Positions 7,560 through 16,571 of a DNA stretch of 64,000 bases are shown here, piece by piece. Both the position numbers and the translations under genes were made by a program. The DNA is from Pseudomonadota bacterium (GTDB lineage: Bacteria > Pseudomonadota > Gammaproteobacteria > Burkholderiales > Rhodocyclaceae). Under the pieces are notes generated by a model, which was given only the letters and a program-made list of their open reading frames with translations, did no database searches and was not told the DNA's origin. Position 1 is the first letter of the stretch; each line of letters opens with the position of its first letter. The stretch is from NCBI GenBank assembly GCA_018262095.1, contig JAGTRW010000018.1, positions 1 to 64,000 on the forward strand. Direction: 5' to 3'.

Positions 7560-9557
7560 CTAGTCAAAACGGAAGGAGAGTATCGTAATGTCGTCGCGCT
7601 GCGCATAGTCGCCCTGGTAGTCCTTGAGCGCCTGGTTGAGCGCGCTGGCTTGCTCGGCCATCGGTAGCCGGGCATGGCCAAGCAGCAATTGGGCAAAGCG
7701 CGTGTTGCCAAAACCATAACCCATTTCGCCGCCCGCCTGGTCGAGAAAGCCGTCGGTCGCCAGATAATAGGTCACGCCGGAGCGCAAGCTGACCAGCGTG
7801 TCTTCATAGTCCCCCTGATGGCGATCGCCGAGCGCCCGGCGCCCGCCCTTGATCTCGCCGACCTCGTCGCCATCGCTCCAGTAGAGACTGATCCTGGCGC
7901 CGGCGTAACACAGGCGGCGCTGTTCCCGATCGATATAGGCCAGGCCGACATCCAGATTGGTCGCCAGCGCCCGCGGTTGCTCGCAATCATGCAGCATGTC
8001 GCGCATGGCGCGGTCGGTATGCGAGAGAATGGCGGCGGGGCGATCGATGCCGACCTGGTTCATGGCGTGGTCGAGCGCCGAACGCGCGAGCATGGTCATC
8101 AACGCACCGGGGACGCTGTGGCCGGCGCAATCGACGACGCCGAGCAGATAGCGCTCGTGCTCGGCGCGAAAAACGTAGAAATCGCCGCCGACGACGTCGC
8201 GCGGATGCCAGATCACGAAAAAGTGCTCACCGAGCGCTTGTCGCAGTTGCTGGTCGGGCAGGATCGCGCGCTGGATCAGACTGGCGTAGTCGATCGAATC
8301 GTTGATCTGCCGGTGGGCGAGCTGCATATTCTGATTGACCGCTTCAAGCGCCTGCGTCCGCGCTTTTATCCGGCGCTCCAATTCAGCCGTATTGCCGCGA
8401 ATCTGGTTGGCCATGACGGAAAACGCCCGGCTCAGGTCGCCCAACTCATCGCCACCGGGCGGCGGCAGCGAAACGTCGAAATCGCCCTGCGCCATCGCCG
8501 CAGCGGACAACTGCAGCTTGCGCACGGAGCGCAGTACCAGTTTTTCCACCGCGTAGCCGAAGGCCAGCAGCAGGATCACGATGACGGCCACCAGCGCCGC
8601 GATGGCGGCATTTCGCCAGTTCTTGTCGAGCACCTGAGCGGCCTGCAGGTCGACGGCGGAGACGATGTGCCATTTGAGCTCCGGAATGTACGACAGCGCA
8701 AGCAGTTGCTCTCTGCCGTCGAGCGTGACGCGCAGCGTGCTCACTGCGCCAGGGTGTTCCATCGCTCGCTGCATCGACTGCGTCAGTTCGTCGCGCTGCG
8801 GCCCTTGCGGCAACTGTCCGGCCAGTGTCTGATCGACGCGGGTCGAGCCACCGGCCTGGTTGATCGCGATCAGCGCCTGATTGCGGTGCGCCTGGATCGC
8901 GCCCGCCTGATTGACGATGATCGGCGTCACCCCGGCTTCGGCGGTCGACATGAATTCGCTGAGAAATCCGGTGAGGTCGATGCCGGCGCCGGCGATGCCG
9001 ATTTTTCGCTCGTCGTGGTCCCGGATGCTCACATTGAGCCAGACCCGCGTGACCTGGAGGTGGGCGTCGTAATTGACATTGATGTTGTAGTCGTCGGCCT
9101 GCGCCAACGACCTGAAGAACCACGAGTCGGCCGGCTTGGCCGAATTGAGCTCGTAGCGCGGCTGATCGCTGTACGACTGGTCGCTGTCGTTGGCGTAAAA
9201 ACTCCGGGACAACGCGCTGGAGATGAAATACGCGTGATCGCGAAAATCCTTGCGGTAGCCCTCGGCTTCCTCGAAGAACAGCGCTTTCTTCGCCGGATCA
9301 TTTTCGTCCACCAGCCATTGCCGAACCAGAACCGAGTTAGCAAAACGCCGCGACAGCGCCAACTCGCGCGAGAGAGGCGCCAGGATGCTCTGCCGCTTGA
9401 GCTGCGTGAAATTGACCGCGTAGGCTTCGCCAAAATGGTTGCGTACGCTGTCCAGAACTTGCCAGCCGATCAGGCCGGCCGGAACGAAAGCCAACAGCGT
9501 GGCGAACACCAGCGCCAGCATCGCTTTGGCTCGCAGGCCGAATCTCCAGGTTGCCAT
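7560..9557 (-). CDS. siaA: SiaA-like membrane PP2C phosphatase with Cache and HAMP domains
   Basis: SiaA dephosphorylates SiaC and thereby activates SiaD. This 665-residue protein has a first membrane helix (about residues 10-35), a large periplasmic Cache-like sensor (40-310), a second membrane helix (about 315-340), a HAMP region, a short coiled coil, and a C-terminal PP2C/SpoIIE-type phosphatase. Metal-binding motifs are visible: DVVGGDFY, VVDCAGHSVPGALM, ATDGFLDQ and the terminal QRDDITIL. I chose the ATG at 9557; the ORF track begins one codon earlier with TTG. It is first in the siaABCD operon and is preceded by a TATAAT-bearing 36-bp element repeated upstream of the next gene. Confidence 0.9.
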   Translation of the reverse strand: MATWRFGLRAKAMLALVFATLLAFVPAGLIGWQVLDSVRNHFGEAYAVNFTQLKRQSILAPLSRELALSRRFANSVLVRQWLVDENDPAKKALFFEEAEGYRKDFRDHAYFISSALSRSFYANDSDQSYSDQPRYELNSAKPADSWFFRSLAQADDYNINVNYDAHLQVTRVWLNVSIRDHDERKIGIAGAGIDLTGFLSEFMSTAEAGVTPIIVNQAGAIQAHRNQALIAINQAGGSTRVDQTLAGQLPQGPQRDELTQSMQRAMEHPGAVSTLRVTLDGREQLLALSYIPELKWHIVSAVDLQAAQVLDKNWRNAAIAALVAVIVILLLAFGYAVEKLVLRSVRKLQLSAAAMAQGDFDVSLPPPGGDELGDLSRAFSVMANQIRGNTAELERRIKARTQALEAVNQNMQLAHRQINDSIDYASLIQRAILPDQQLRQALGEHFFVIWHPRDVVGGDFYVFRAEHERYLLGVVDCAGHSVPGALMTMLARSALDHAMNQVGIDRPAAILSHTDRAMRDMLHDCEQPRALATNLDVGLAYIDREQRRLCYAGARISLYWSDGDEVGEIKGGRRALGDRHQGDYEDTLVSLRSGVTYYLATDGFLDQAGGEMGYGFGNTRFAQLLLGHARLPMAEQASALNQALKDYQGDYAQRDDITILSFRFD

Positions 9558-9568
9558 CAAAGCCTCAG

Positions 9569-9604
9569 TGACGTTTTTACCGCGCCGATTATAACGTGCC
9601 GACG
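9569..9604 (-). promoter_or_regulatory. promoter-like 36-bp element upstream of siaA (copy 1)
   Basis: Read on the minus strand it contains a perfect TATAAT within GTTATAATCGGCGCG, 31 bases before the siaA start. The same 36-bp sequence occurs at 11079-11114 upstream of the TPR-glycosyltransferase gene with only two mismatches. No good -35 hexamer is visible in either copy, so an activator site or a non-standard promoter is possible. Confidence 0.55.
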
Positions 9605-9635
9605 TGACCCCGATGCGGCAGCCCGTCTTGCGTGC

Positions 9636-11033
9636 TCATGGCCGGCGTCGCGACTGACTTGTCTTGGCATCGGCTATCTGCGTCTTGAGCAGGCTCAAGG
9701 CGATCGCCATTTCGGCCACCGGCGACTCCCAGTCGCCTCGCTTGGGCTGACGGAAGAGGCGAGTTTTTGGATACCAGGGATTGTCGTTGCGCCCACGCAA
9801 CCAGCGCCAATCCGTTTTGAAATACGGCAGCAGAATCCAGCACGGCACGCCCAGGGCGCCGGCCAGATGCGCTATGGCGGTATCGACGGTAATCAGCAGA
9901 TCTAGCTGGCTGAGCAGTGCCGCCGTATCGGAAAAATCATCGATGGCCGGCGCCAGATCGAGTAAAGGAAGCCCGGAAGGAACGCCCGGTAGAAGATCAT
10001 CGCTTTTTTGCAGACTGAAAAATCGCACGCCAGCGACCGACCACAGCGGCGCCAGAACCGCCAGTCCGGGCAGCGAACGGTCGCCATCGTTCAGATGCTG
10101 CGGATTGCCTCGCCAGACGATGCCGACGCGCAGTCCGTCGCCCGCCAACAAAGTGGCTTGGGCGGCGACACGCACTGCGTCCGGCAACAAATACGGAATC
10201 TGCGCCGGAATATTCGTCAGATCCGTTCGCGCATGAAGCGGCAAGCTCAGCAGAAAAGTCCAATAATCGTGGTTTCCGATCGGCGGCTTGAGGTCGGCCA
10301 GCGAGATCACCTCGTCCGCTCCGGCCAGCGTTTCCATCAGCGCCAGCTGACTCGGCCAGCACACCAGCGTCACCCGAGACGCGCCCTGCGCCTTGAGCCA
10401 GGGAAGGTAGCGGCAAAATTGAATGGCATCGCCCAGACCCTGCTCGGGAACGACCAGAATCGACTTCCCCGGCAACGGCTCGCCCTGCCATTGTCGGCAA
10501 CTCGCATTGCTCGGTGTGCCCGGCGTGGCATGAACGAACAGACGCCCCTCGTAAAGCGGCCATCCTTCGGCAAAGCGCTCCTGCATCAACAGCAGCAGAC
10601 CCAGATTCATCCTGGCCGGCTGAAAATCCGGTTCGATCGCCAAAGCCGTACGATAGCAGGCCTCTGCCTCCGGCTCGCGCCCGAGGTCGGCAAGCAAGGC
10701 GCCAAGGTTGGAATGCGCCGCAGCATAATTCGGACTGAGCTGAAGAGCGGTCCGATACAGGGCCTCAGCCTCAGCGCTTCGATCGAGACGCTCAAGCAGA
10801 ATGCCAAGATCGCTGTAGGCATACGCTGTCGATGGCGCCAGCTCGATGACGCGTTGCCAGCAAGTCGCCGCATAGGCGTAATCGGCGAGTTGCGTGGCGC
10901 AGTTGGCGGCAAATTCCCACAGCGCCGGATCATCGCAATACAGCGCCAGCCCCATGCGGGCGATGCGCAAAGCCTCGGGAAAATCCCCCAGCAGCAGCTG
11001 TTTTTCGACCTCGGAAACAAACGGGTTAGCCAT
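9636..11033 (-). CDS. TPR-repeat glycosyltransferase-like protein
   Basis: This 465-residue protein has an N-terminal half made of tetratricopeptide repeats (about residues 5-170, for example AYSDLGILLERLDRSAEAEALYRTAL). The C-terminal half resembles GT-B folds of the ADP-heptose/O-GlcNAc transferase type, with PEQGLGDAIQFCRYLP and the late VDTAIAHLAGALGVPCW motif that family 9-like enzymes use for nucleotide-sugar binding. A role in protein or surface glycan modification is plausible, but the acceptor is unknown. I chose the ATG at 11033, with AAGAG upstream, over the TTG five codons earlier. It is transcribed toward siaA and shares its duplicated promoter-like element. Confidence 0.75.
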   Translation of the reverse strand: MANPFVSEVEKQLLLGDFPEALRIARMGLALYCDDPALWEFAANCATQLADYAYAATCWQRVIELAPSTAYAYSDLGILLERLDRSAEAEALYRTALQLSPNYAAAHSNLGALLADLGREPEAEACYRTALAIEPDFQPARMNLGLLLLMQERFAEGWPLYEGRLFVHATPGTPSNASCRQWQGEPLPGKSILVVPEQGLGDAIQFCRYLPWLKAQGASRVTLVCWPSQLALMETLAGADEVISLADLKPPIGNHDYWTFLLSLPLHARTDLTNIPAQIPYLLPDAVRVAAQATLLAGDGLRVGIVWRGNPQHLNDGDRSLPGLAVLAPLWSVAGVRFFSLQKSDDLLPGVPSGLPLLDLAPAIDDFSDTAALLSQLDLLITVDTAIAHLAGALGVPCWILLPYFKTDWRWLRGRNDNPWYPKTRLFRQPKRGDWESPVAEMAIALSLLKTQIADAKTSQSRRRP

Positions 11034-11078
11034 GAAATCTCTTGCCAAACGCCATCATCCAGAGGAAACGCCTCGGCA

Positions 11079-11114
11079 TGACGTTTTTGTCGCGCCGATT
11101 ATAACGTGCCGACG
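11079..11114 (-). promoter_or_regulatory. promoter-like 36-bp element (copy 2) upstream of the TPR-glycosyltransferase
   Basis: It is identical to the element at 9569-9604 at 34 of 36 positions, including the TATAAT box (minus strand, 11098-11103). It lies about 65 bases before the ATG at 11033. The match ends abruptly on both sides, which points to a conserved or duplicated regulatory unit rather than general similarity. Confidence 0.55.
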
Positions 11115-11281
11115 GCCCGCTGGCCGGTAGACGTCCACCGCGCTGATCCGCACTGCGCGCTTGCGCTTTGGTCGTATGCCGCGGTACTGTGGCGACATCC
11201 CCGCATCGCGATGTTTCGGCCATTTCGACATCAGCTCTTCGCTGAATGAAGCACGTCCCGGCAAAGGAAGCGATTTACCCA

Positions 11282-12127
11282 ATGCATCATTGCTACTTCG
11301 ATCCAGACAAGCTGACCGACGCACAGCGGGCCCGCTGGAACCATGCCATCGCCGAATACGACAAGATTCTTAATCGCAATGTCGAGCGTCAAATCGGGCG
11401 AATGTCCGACCATGACAAGAAAAATTTCCTGCTCAGTTTTCCGACTTTCAGCGCCGGCGACGAGTCGATCGAAGAAGACGTCCGACAGGTTTTGCGGCTG
11501 TTCTATGGGATGTCCGGCGGCGCTGAAGGCAACCCCCGGTCGGCGCTGCTGGCCCGCCTGCTCGACGGAAAACCGCCACTGCGCGCGCCCCCGCCGAGTA
11601 CTTTCCACCGTCCGTGGTACGAGGTCATCGAGGATGACGGTCCGTTCGAAGTGATCGTAAGCGACGCGCATTTGTCGTGCGCACCGTCCGATCATGGCGA
11701 GCATGACGCGACCCACAGTCTTTGCATCGATCGCTGTCCGTGGCTGGTGGTGCACATGAACGGCGCGGCGCGCCGGCTCTTCGCGATGCAGCAACGACTC
11801 GACGGCAAGGCGCGCCGGGAGCGCGGCGGCACCGCTTTCGGCTGGACGTCGGCACTGCTGAGCGACGTGCTCGCCGCCTACCGGGACGGTCCCGAGTTCA
11901 TCGTGCGCCACGAAGAATGGCCGCCCTATCGTTTGGGGCTGCGCCGGCGTGAATCGATCGGTCATCCGGACCTGGTCATCCAGGACGCAACAGCGGAGTC
12001 ATTGCGGCGCACCGAAACGGTTTTTGACACGCAAGCCTTGCGCCTTGGTCACCGTGTGCTGGGTACCGAGGACGGCACCAAGCTGCGCTACGAATGGCAA
12101 GGCTGGCTGCTCGAGAAGACGCAGTAA
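11282..12127 (+). CDS. hypothetical protein
   Basis: I do not recognise this 281-residue protein. It has no signal peptide or membrane segment, so it is probably cytoplasmic. The central part contains a His/Asp/Cys-rich stretch (SDAHLSCAPSDHGEHDATHS, about residues 131-150) that could bind metal. The C-terminal third is Arg-rich and ends in YEWQGWLLEKTQ. I prefer the ATG at 11282 because AAGGAAG lies 11 bases upstream; an ATG at 11246 would add 12 residues but has no ribosome-binding site. It stands alone between genes on the opposite strand. GC content and codon use look like the neighbours. Confidence 0.6.
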   Translation: MHHCYFDPDKLTDAQRARWNHAIAEYDKILNRNVERQIGRMSDHDKKNFLLSFPTFSAGDESIEEDVRQVLRLFYGMSGGAEGNPRSALLARLLDGKPPLRAPPPSTFHRPWYEVIEDDGPFEVIVSDAHLSCAPSDHGEHDATHSLCIDRCPWLVVHMNGAARRLFAMQQRLDGKARRERGGTAFGWTSALLSDVLAAYRDGPEFIVRHEEWPPYRLGLRRRESIGHPDLVIQDATAESLRRTETVFDTQALRLGHRVLGTEDGTKLRYEWQGWLLEKTQ

Positions 12128-12172
12128 AGGCGTCTTCGACCTGGCTCGCCGGGCTGCTCCGAATTCAAAGAC

Positions 12173-12634
12173 TCAAACGTCGATGACGTGGCTTTCCTTG
12201 GTTTCTTCCATCACCACATAGCTGCGCGATTCGATCGCCATCGGTAGCTTGAGCAGGATGCGGCCGAGCAGACTGCGGTAATCGCGCATGTCGGGAATGC
12301 GCGCCTTGATCAGGTAATCGAACTCGCCGGCGACCAGATGGCACTCGAGAATCTCGGGAACGAAGGCCAGTTCGCGCTTGACCGAATCGAAGATCTCGGA
12401 GGACTTCTTGGACAACCTCAGTTCGACGAAAACCAGGATGCGCAGGCCGAGGCTCTGCGGATTGAGATGCGCGTAGTAGCCGGTGATCACGTTTTCACGC
12501 TCGAGCCGCTTGACGCGTTCGCTGACCGGCGTCGCCGACAGGCCAACGCGCGCGGCCAGTTCGGTGATCGAAATTCGCGCCTCGCGCTGCAAAATCGCGA
12601 GAATCTTGCGGTCGGTTTTGTCCAACTCAATCAT
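12173..12634 (-). CDS. Lrp/AsnC family transcriptional regulator
   Basis: This 153-residue regulator has an N-terminal winged helix-turn-helix (ARISITELAARVGLSATPVSERVKRLE, about residues 19-45) and a C-terminal RAM/AsnC ligand-binding domain (about 65-145, with ILECHLVAGEFDYLIKARI). It is divergently arranged with the alanine dehydrogenase gene across 198 bases. Since Lrp-type regulators often control a neighbouring amino-acid catabolic gene, alanine or a related amino acid is the likely effector. That role is inferred from position. The full family length is present. Confidence 0.9.
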   Translation of the reverse strand: MIELDKTDRKILAILQREARISITELAARVGLSATPVSERVKRLERENVITGYYAHLNPQSLGLRILVFVELRLSKKSSEIFDSVKRELAFVPEILECHLVAGEFDYLIKARIPDMRDYRSLLGRILLKLPMAIESRSYVVMEETKESHVIDV

Positions 12635-12832
12635 TTCACTGCTCGGATCGAAATACCGACGAAATTATAGCGACATTCTCTTCAATTGATCTAAAAGCAA
12701 GTCACTTTCACTACATAGTGCTCAATATACTTCACCAAACCGCCAACGTGGTCTGGGTCGCTCGGGACCGATCGAGCCGTCCTGGCAGCAAGCCGGTCCC
12801 GTGCAGTCCTTAATCCCATTTTGGAGCATGCC

Positions 12833-13945
12833 ATGTTTGTCGGAATCCCGAAGGAAATCAAGAATCACGAGTACCGCGTCGGACTGACCCCCGCTTCGGT
12901 GCGTGAATTGGCCGAACACGGTCACACCGTTCTCGTCGAAAAATCGGCTGGAATGGGAATCGGGGCGAGCGACGACGACTATCGCACGGCCGGCGCAACC
13001 ATCGTCGCCAGCGCCCAGGAGGTCTTCGCCAAAGCCGAATTGGTGATCAAGGTCAAGGAGCCGCAGGCGGCCGAGCGCGCGATGCTGCGCGCCGATCAGG
13101 TGCTGTTCACCTACCTGCATCTGGCCCCCGATCCAGAGCAGACGCGCGATCTGTTGGCCAGTGGCGCGACCTGTATCGCCTATGAAACGGTGACCGCGGC
13201 CGACGGCAGCCTGCCGCTGCTGGCGCCGATGTCCGAGGTCGCCGGGCGAATGAGCATTCAAGCCGGCGCACATTGCCTGGAAAAGGCCGTCGGCGGGCGC
13301 GGCATACTGCTGCCGGGCGTTCCGGGCGTCGAACCGGGCAAAGTGGTGATCCTCGGCGGTGGCATCGTCGGCAGCAACGCCGCGCTGGTCGCCGTTGGCA
13401 TGGGCGCCGACGTCACCGTGCTCGATCGCAGCCCGGCGGTATTGCGTCGGCTGACGGTGCAGTTCGGCACCCGCGTCAAGACGCTGCACGCCAACCGCGA
13501 TTCGGTCGAAGCCGCGGTACGCGACGCCGACCTGGTGATCGGCGCCGTACTGGTTCCCGGCGCGGCAGCGCCGAAGCTGGTGACCCGCGCCATGCTGTCC
13601 ACCATGAAACCCGGCGCAGTGATCGTCGATGTGGCGATCGACCAGGGCGGCTGCTTCGAAACCTCGGAAGCGACGACGCACGACGATCCGACCTACGTCG
13701 TCGATAGAGTCGTGCATTACTGCGTGGCCAATATGCCTGGCGCCGTCGCGCGTACCTCGACCTACGCGCTCAACGCGGCGACGCTGCCGTTCGCGCTGGC
13801 GCTCGCCGACAAGGGCTGGCGCGCGGCGCTGCGCGACGACGTACACCTGCGCCAGGGCCTCAACATCTGCGCCGGCAAGCTGACCTACCAGCACGTCGCC
13901 GAGGCGCTGAACCTGCCTTACACGCCGGTCGACGCGCTGCTGTAG
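12833..13945 (+). CDS. ald: alanine dehydrogenase
   Basis: Ald interconverts L-alanine and pyruvate plus ammonia with NAD(H). The 370-residue protein begins [20 protein letters not shown], the family N-terminus with the pyruvate-binding Arg. It has the substrate-site Lys in VIKVKEPQ (about residue 75) and a Rossmann nucleotide site [13 protein letters not shown] near residue 170. I chose the ATG at 12833 because GGAG lies seven bases upstream; the ORF track starts four codons earlier at a TTG. The divergent Lrp-type gene is the likely regulator. The step could release ammonia or fix it, which fits with the nitrogen genes further along. Confidence 0.95.
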   Translation: MFVGIPKEIKNHEYRVGLTPASVRELAEHGHTVLVEKSAGMGIGASDDDYRTAGATIVASAQEVFAKAELVIKVKEPQAAERAMLRADQVLFTYLHLAPDPEQTRDLLASGATCIAYETVTAADGSLPLLAPMSEVAGRMSIQAGAHCLEKAVGGRGILLPGVPGVEPGKVVILGGGIVGSNAALVAVGMGADVTVLDRSPAVLRRLTVQFGTRVKTLHANRDSVEAAVRDADLVIGAVLVPGAAAPKLVTRAMLSTMKPGAVIVDVAIDQGGCFETSEATTHDDPTYVVDRVVHYCVANMPGAVARTSTYALNAATLPFALALADKGWRAALRDDVHLRQGLNICAGKLTYQHVAEALNLPYTPVDALL

Positions 13946-14032
13946 CGAACGCCCTCGGCGCCGCCACACGGCCAAGAGCTGATCGAACACGCTAGCGCAG
14001 GTGGAATCCGGACTCCGAACAGCGCGTTCGAA

Positions 14033-15211
14033 TCAAGGGGAGTCCGTGCGGCTCCACGACTTGAGCTTCCAGCCGGCACGGGTGCTGCACGCGACGGTGG
14101 CGCCGACCGCCCAGAAAACGCTGGCGACGCCGATGGTCGCGCCGACCGCGCCGAAGACCATCGGCATCAGCACGCTCGAGACGTTGATCGACATCAGGCG
14201 CAGGCCGAGCGCCTCACCCTGGCGGTGCGGCGGCGTGATCAGATGCAGCGCGCTCATCACCATCGGCTGCACCGAGCCGAGCGAGAAGCCCAGCAGTACC
14301 GAGCACAAGCCCATCGCCAGCGGCGAACGCAGCAGCGGATAGACGCTGAAAATGAGCGCGGCCGCGACCATCGCGGCGGTAATCACCGCCCACTCCTGCA
14401 GGCGCGCCGCCAGCATCGGCATCACCAGACGAACGGCGGTGGCGGCGATGGCGAAGGCGCCGAGGATGGTACCGATCGCCGAGGCGCTCAATCCGCGTTC
14501 GTAACCGAGTACCGGCAAAACGAAAGTATGCACGTCCCAGCACGAGGTCAGCACCCAGTTGATCAGCAGCAGATGCCGCATGCGCGGGTCGGCGAGCAGG
14601 TCCCAGGAACGGTCGCTCGAATCGCCGGCGGGTTCCGCCCGCTGCTGCGGAATCTCGGGCGTATTGCGCACCAGCAGCCACGAGCACAGCGCGAGCAGCG
14701 CCATCAGCGCGAAAGCGGCGCGAAAACCGAAGTGGTCGATCATCAGACCGGCAAAGAAGGGGCCGACGAAGTTGGCGATCGCCGGCGCGATCGCCAACCA
14801 GCTGAAGACCTGCTTGAGTTGCGTCGGGTCGTTCGCCAATCGCCCCGCATGCCGTTGCAGCGTGATCACCACGGCGCCGGTCGCGCCGCCGGTGAGCAGC
14901 GCCGTGACGCAGAGCACTGGGAAAACCGGCCAGACCGCGACCAGAGCGGCACCGAGCACGCAAAATCCCATGCCGATGCCGACCAGGCGCTTGAGGCTGT
15001 GACGGTCGGCATAGCGCCCGGCGGGGATGGCCAGGAACAACTGAATGAAGGCGAACAGCGCCAGCAGCACGCCGACCGCCGCCGCGCTATAGCCCTGGCG
15101 CAGGGACAGCAGCGGCGCCGCCATGCGAATCCCGGCCATGCACCCATTGATGCAGACCTGGACGCCGATCAGGCAGAGCAGCGTCCGGTTCAAGCGAATA
15201 TCGGTCTTCAT
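14033..15211 (-). CDS. MFS family transporter
   Basis: This is a 392-residue major facilitator superfamily permease with about twelve hydrophobic segments. The loop after helix 2 reads IPAGRYADRHSLKR, the MFS motif A region. Ligand is unknown; the general look (GCMAGIRMAAPLLSLRQGYS at the first helix) suits a drug- or metabolite-efflux type. I chose the ATG at 15211 (MKTDIRLN), because the 87 extra residues in the ORF track are not transporter-like. A second gene starts divergently 160 bases away. Substrate assignment would be speculation. Confidence 0.82.
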   Translation of the reverse strand: MKTDIRLNRTLLCLIGVQVCINGCMAGIRMAAPLLSLRQGYSAAAVGVLLALFAFIQLFLAIPAGRYADRHSLKRLVGIGMGFCVLGAALVAVWPVFPVLCVTALLTGGATGAVVITLQRHAGRLANDPTQLKQVFSWLAIAPAIANFVGPFFAGLMIDHFGFRAAFALMALLALCSWLLVRNTPEIPQQRAEPAGDSSDRSWDLLADPRMRHLLLINWVLTSCWDVHTFVLPVLGYERGLSASAIGTILGAFAIAATAVRLVMPMLAARLQEWAVITAAMVAAALIFSVYPLLRSPLAMGLCSVLLGFSLGSVQPMVMSALHLITPPHRQGEALGLRLMSINVSSVLMPMVFGAVGATIGVASVFWAVGATVACSTRAGWKLKSWSRTDSP

Positions 15212-15371
15212 TTTTATTTTTTCGATGATGCGCTGCGGCGTTGCGCAAGCGCAGACAGCGTCCTGCCCCGCGCAGACCGACACTATATACGAATGAGCGG
15301 CCCGAGACTTGAAAGCACACCAAGACGGCAGCGAATTTGCGCCACGGGTTCCCTTGGCGTAGACTCGCCGG

Positions 15372-15935
15372 ATGACATCGATACAGCACGGTCCGGCCGC
15401 TCGGTCGGGCGCAGAATATTTGGCAGGCAACGGCCGCGCCAACACCCAACTGGCTAGCCCCGAGTTCAACAACGCCCGGCGTGCCCTAGCCAGTTTTTGC
15501 AGACCGGAAAACCTGGCAGCCCTGCGTCAACGAATGGCGGCAGAAGGCCTCTACGAACAGGCGTGGCAATCCGCATCGCGCCTGCTCGGCATCACCTGGG
15601 ATGACGCGCCTGCCTACGTCAATATCGAGGTTAAAGGTGAGCTTGGTTTTTTGGTCGAGCGCCGAGTCTGGCAAAGCGCCGTCTTCGCCACTTTTGTCAA
15701 GTGCAATATCAACCCGACCTTCAGGCGTGGTGCGGTCGTTGAGTGGTGCCGGGCCGCTTTGGGCAGACGCACCGATTTTGCGATACTTCAGGAGTCAAAA
15801 CACCTGCTGCCGCGCGAAGAAAACAAGTCGCTGCCCTGGGCCCCCCGGGCAGTCCGCGCCTACCTGCGGGCGTTGGTCAAATTGGGCTTTCTTGCCGCGC
15901 GTGGCGGCGGTCACTACGAGATCTTGCGCCGCTGA
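15372..15935 (+). CDS. hypothetical protein
   Basis: I do not recognise this 187-residue protein. It is probably cytoplasmic: no signal peptide or membrane helix is seen. The N-terminal third is helical and Ala/Arg-rich. A middle segment (WQSAVFATFVKCNINPTFRRG) precedes a C-terminal part with an alternating helix pattern ending GFLAARGGGHYEILRR, which looks like a winged-helix end. That is only a resemblance. It begins with an ATG 160 bases from the divergent MFS gene, and no partner gene follows on its strand. Confidence 0.5.
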   Translation: MTSIQHGPAARSGAEYLAGNGRANTQLASPEFNNARRALASFCRPENLAALRQRMAAEGLYEQAWQSASRLLGITWDDAPAYVNIEVKGELGFLVERRVWQSAVFATFVKCNINPTFRRGAVVEWCRAALGRRTDFAILQESKHLLPREENKSLPWAPRAVRAYLRALVKLGFLAARGGGHYEILRR

Positions 15936-16252
15936 ATTGGAGCGGGGACTGCCGGTAGCCCCCTGACCTTGGCCGCATTGCAGCTGACTTTCGCCACGTC
16001 GTAGCGGCGATCAAGCTACGACAGTCGCCTATTGAGTTCGTCACCCGCCCTCGTGCGCCGCAAATGAAACAAAAAAAATCCCAAGCCGTTAGGCTCGGGA
16101 TTAAAGATCTCATCGTTGCGATGGATCAAGGAGGGGTCAAACATTGCCAGCGGGGGACGCTGAAGCAACGGGCGAGCACGAACACTACGCCCAAGGCGCC
16201 TCTTGCAAGACGAAAAACAGAGGGGATCTGAGTAGCAGATTTCCCGTTTAGC
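15936..16252. other. intergenic region between a hypothetical gene and the tRNA-Leu pair
   Basis: This 317-base gap holds the tRNA-side terminator at 16071-16102. I see no ORF with a ribosome-binding site, no repeat shared with the rest of the window, and no further RNA gene. Confidence 0.5.
16071..16102 (-). terminator. rho-independent terminator for the tRNA-Leu pair
   Basis: On the minus strand a stem AATCCC-GAGCC / GGCT-GGGATT with a short loop is followed by a run of eight T. It lies about 150 bases beyond the 3' end of the tRNA-Leu(GAG) gene and would end a tRNA transcript. Confidence 0.75.
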
Positions 16253-16337
16253 TGGTGCCGACGATGAGACTCGAACTCATACGACCGAAGTCACTACCCC
16301 CTCAAGATAGCGTGTCTACCAATTTCACCACGTCGGC
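16253..16337 (-). tRNA. tRNA-Leu (anticodon GAG)
   Basis: The minus strand folds as a class II tRNA of 85 nt. Acceptor arms are GCCGACG and CGTCGGC with an encoded CCA end. The D-loop has AAATTGGTAGAC, the anticodon arm CTATC-TTGAGGG-GGTAG gives anticodon GAG, there is a long variable arm, and the T-arm is GAGTTCGAGTCTC. It follows a second tRNA-Leu gene by 24 bases, so both are likely processed from one transcript. Confidence 0.95.
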
Positions 16338-16361
16338 TAAGAACTACGGGCTGCTCTGCGA

Positions 16362-16448
16362 TGGTGCCCAGGAGAAGACTCGAACTTCCACAGTGTTGCC
16401 ACCACCAGGACCTGAACCTGGCGCGTCTACCAATTTCGCCACCTGGGC
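16362..16448 (-). tRNA. tRNA-Leu (anticodon CAG)
   Basis: The minus strand gives an 87-nt class II tRNA. Acceptor arms are GCCCAGG and CCTGGGC with encoded CCA. The anticodon arm CCAGG-TTCAGGT-CCTGG reads CAG, a long variable arm follows, and the T-loop is GTTCGAGTC. It is the upstream member of a two-tRNA transcription unit. Confidence 0.95.
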
Positions 16449-16571
16449 ATCGCAAGAGGGCGCGATTCTAGCGACATTTTTCGATTGTCGCAAAAGAATA
16501 TTAATTCCACGCGATGTCCGAGAGCGAAAACCTTGCCCAAAAATCGGCCAAAAAGGCTCTGCGACAGCAGT

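Noticed and set aside
7674-9905. 743-residue plus-strand ORF opposite siaA
   Set aside because: It is an antisense shadow of the siaA reading frame, typical of GC-rich DNA; it has no motif and no ribosome-binding site.
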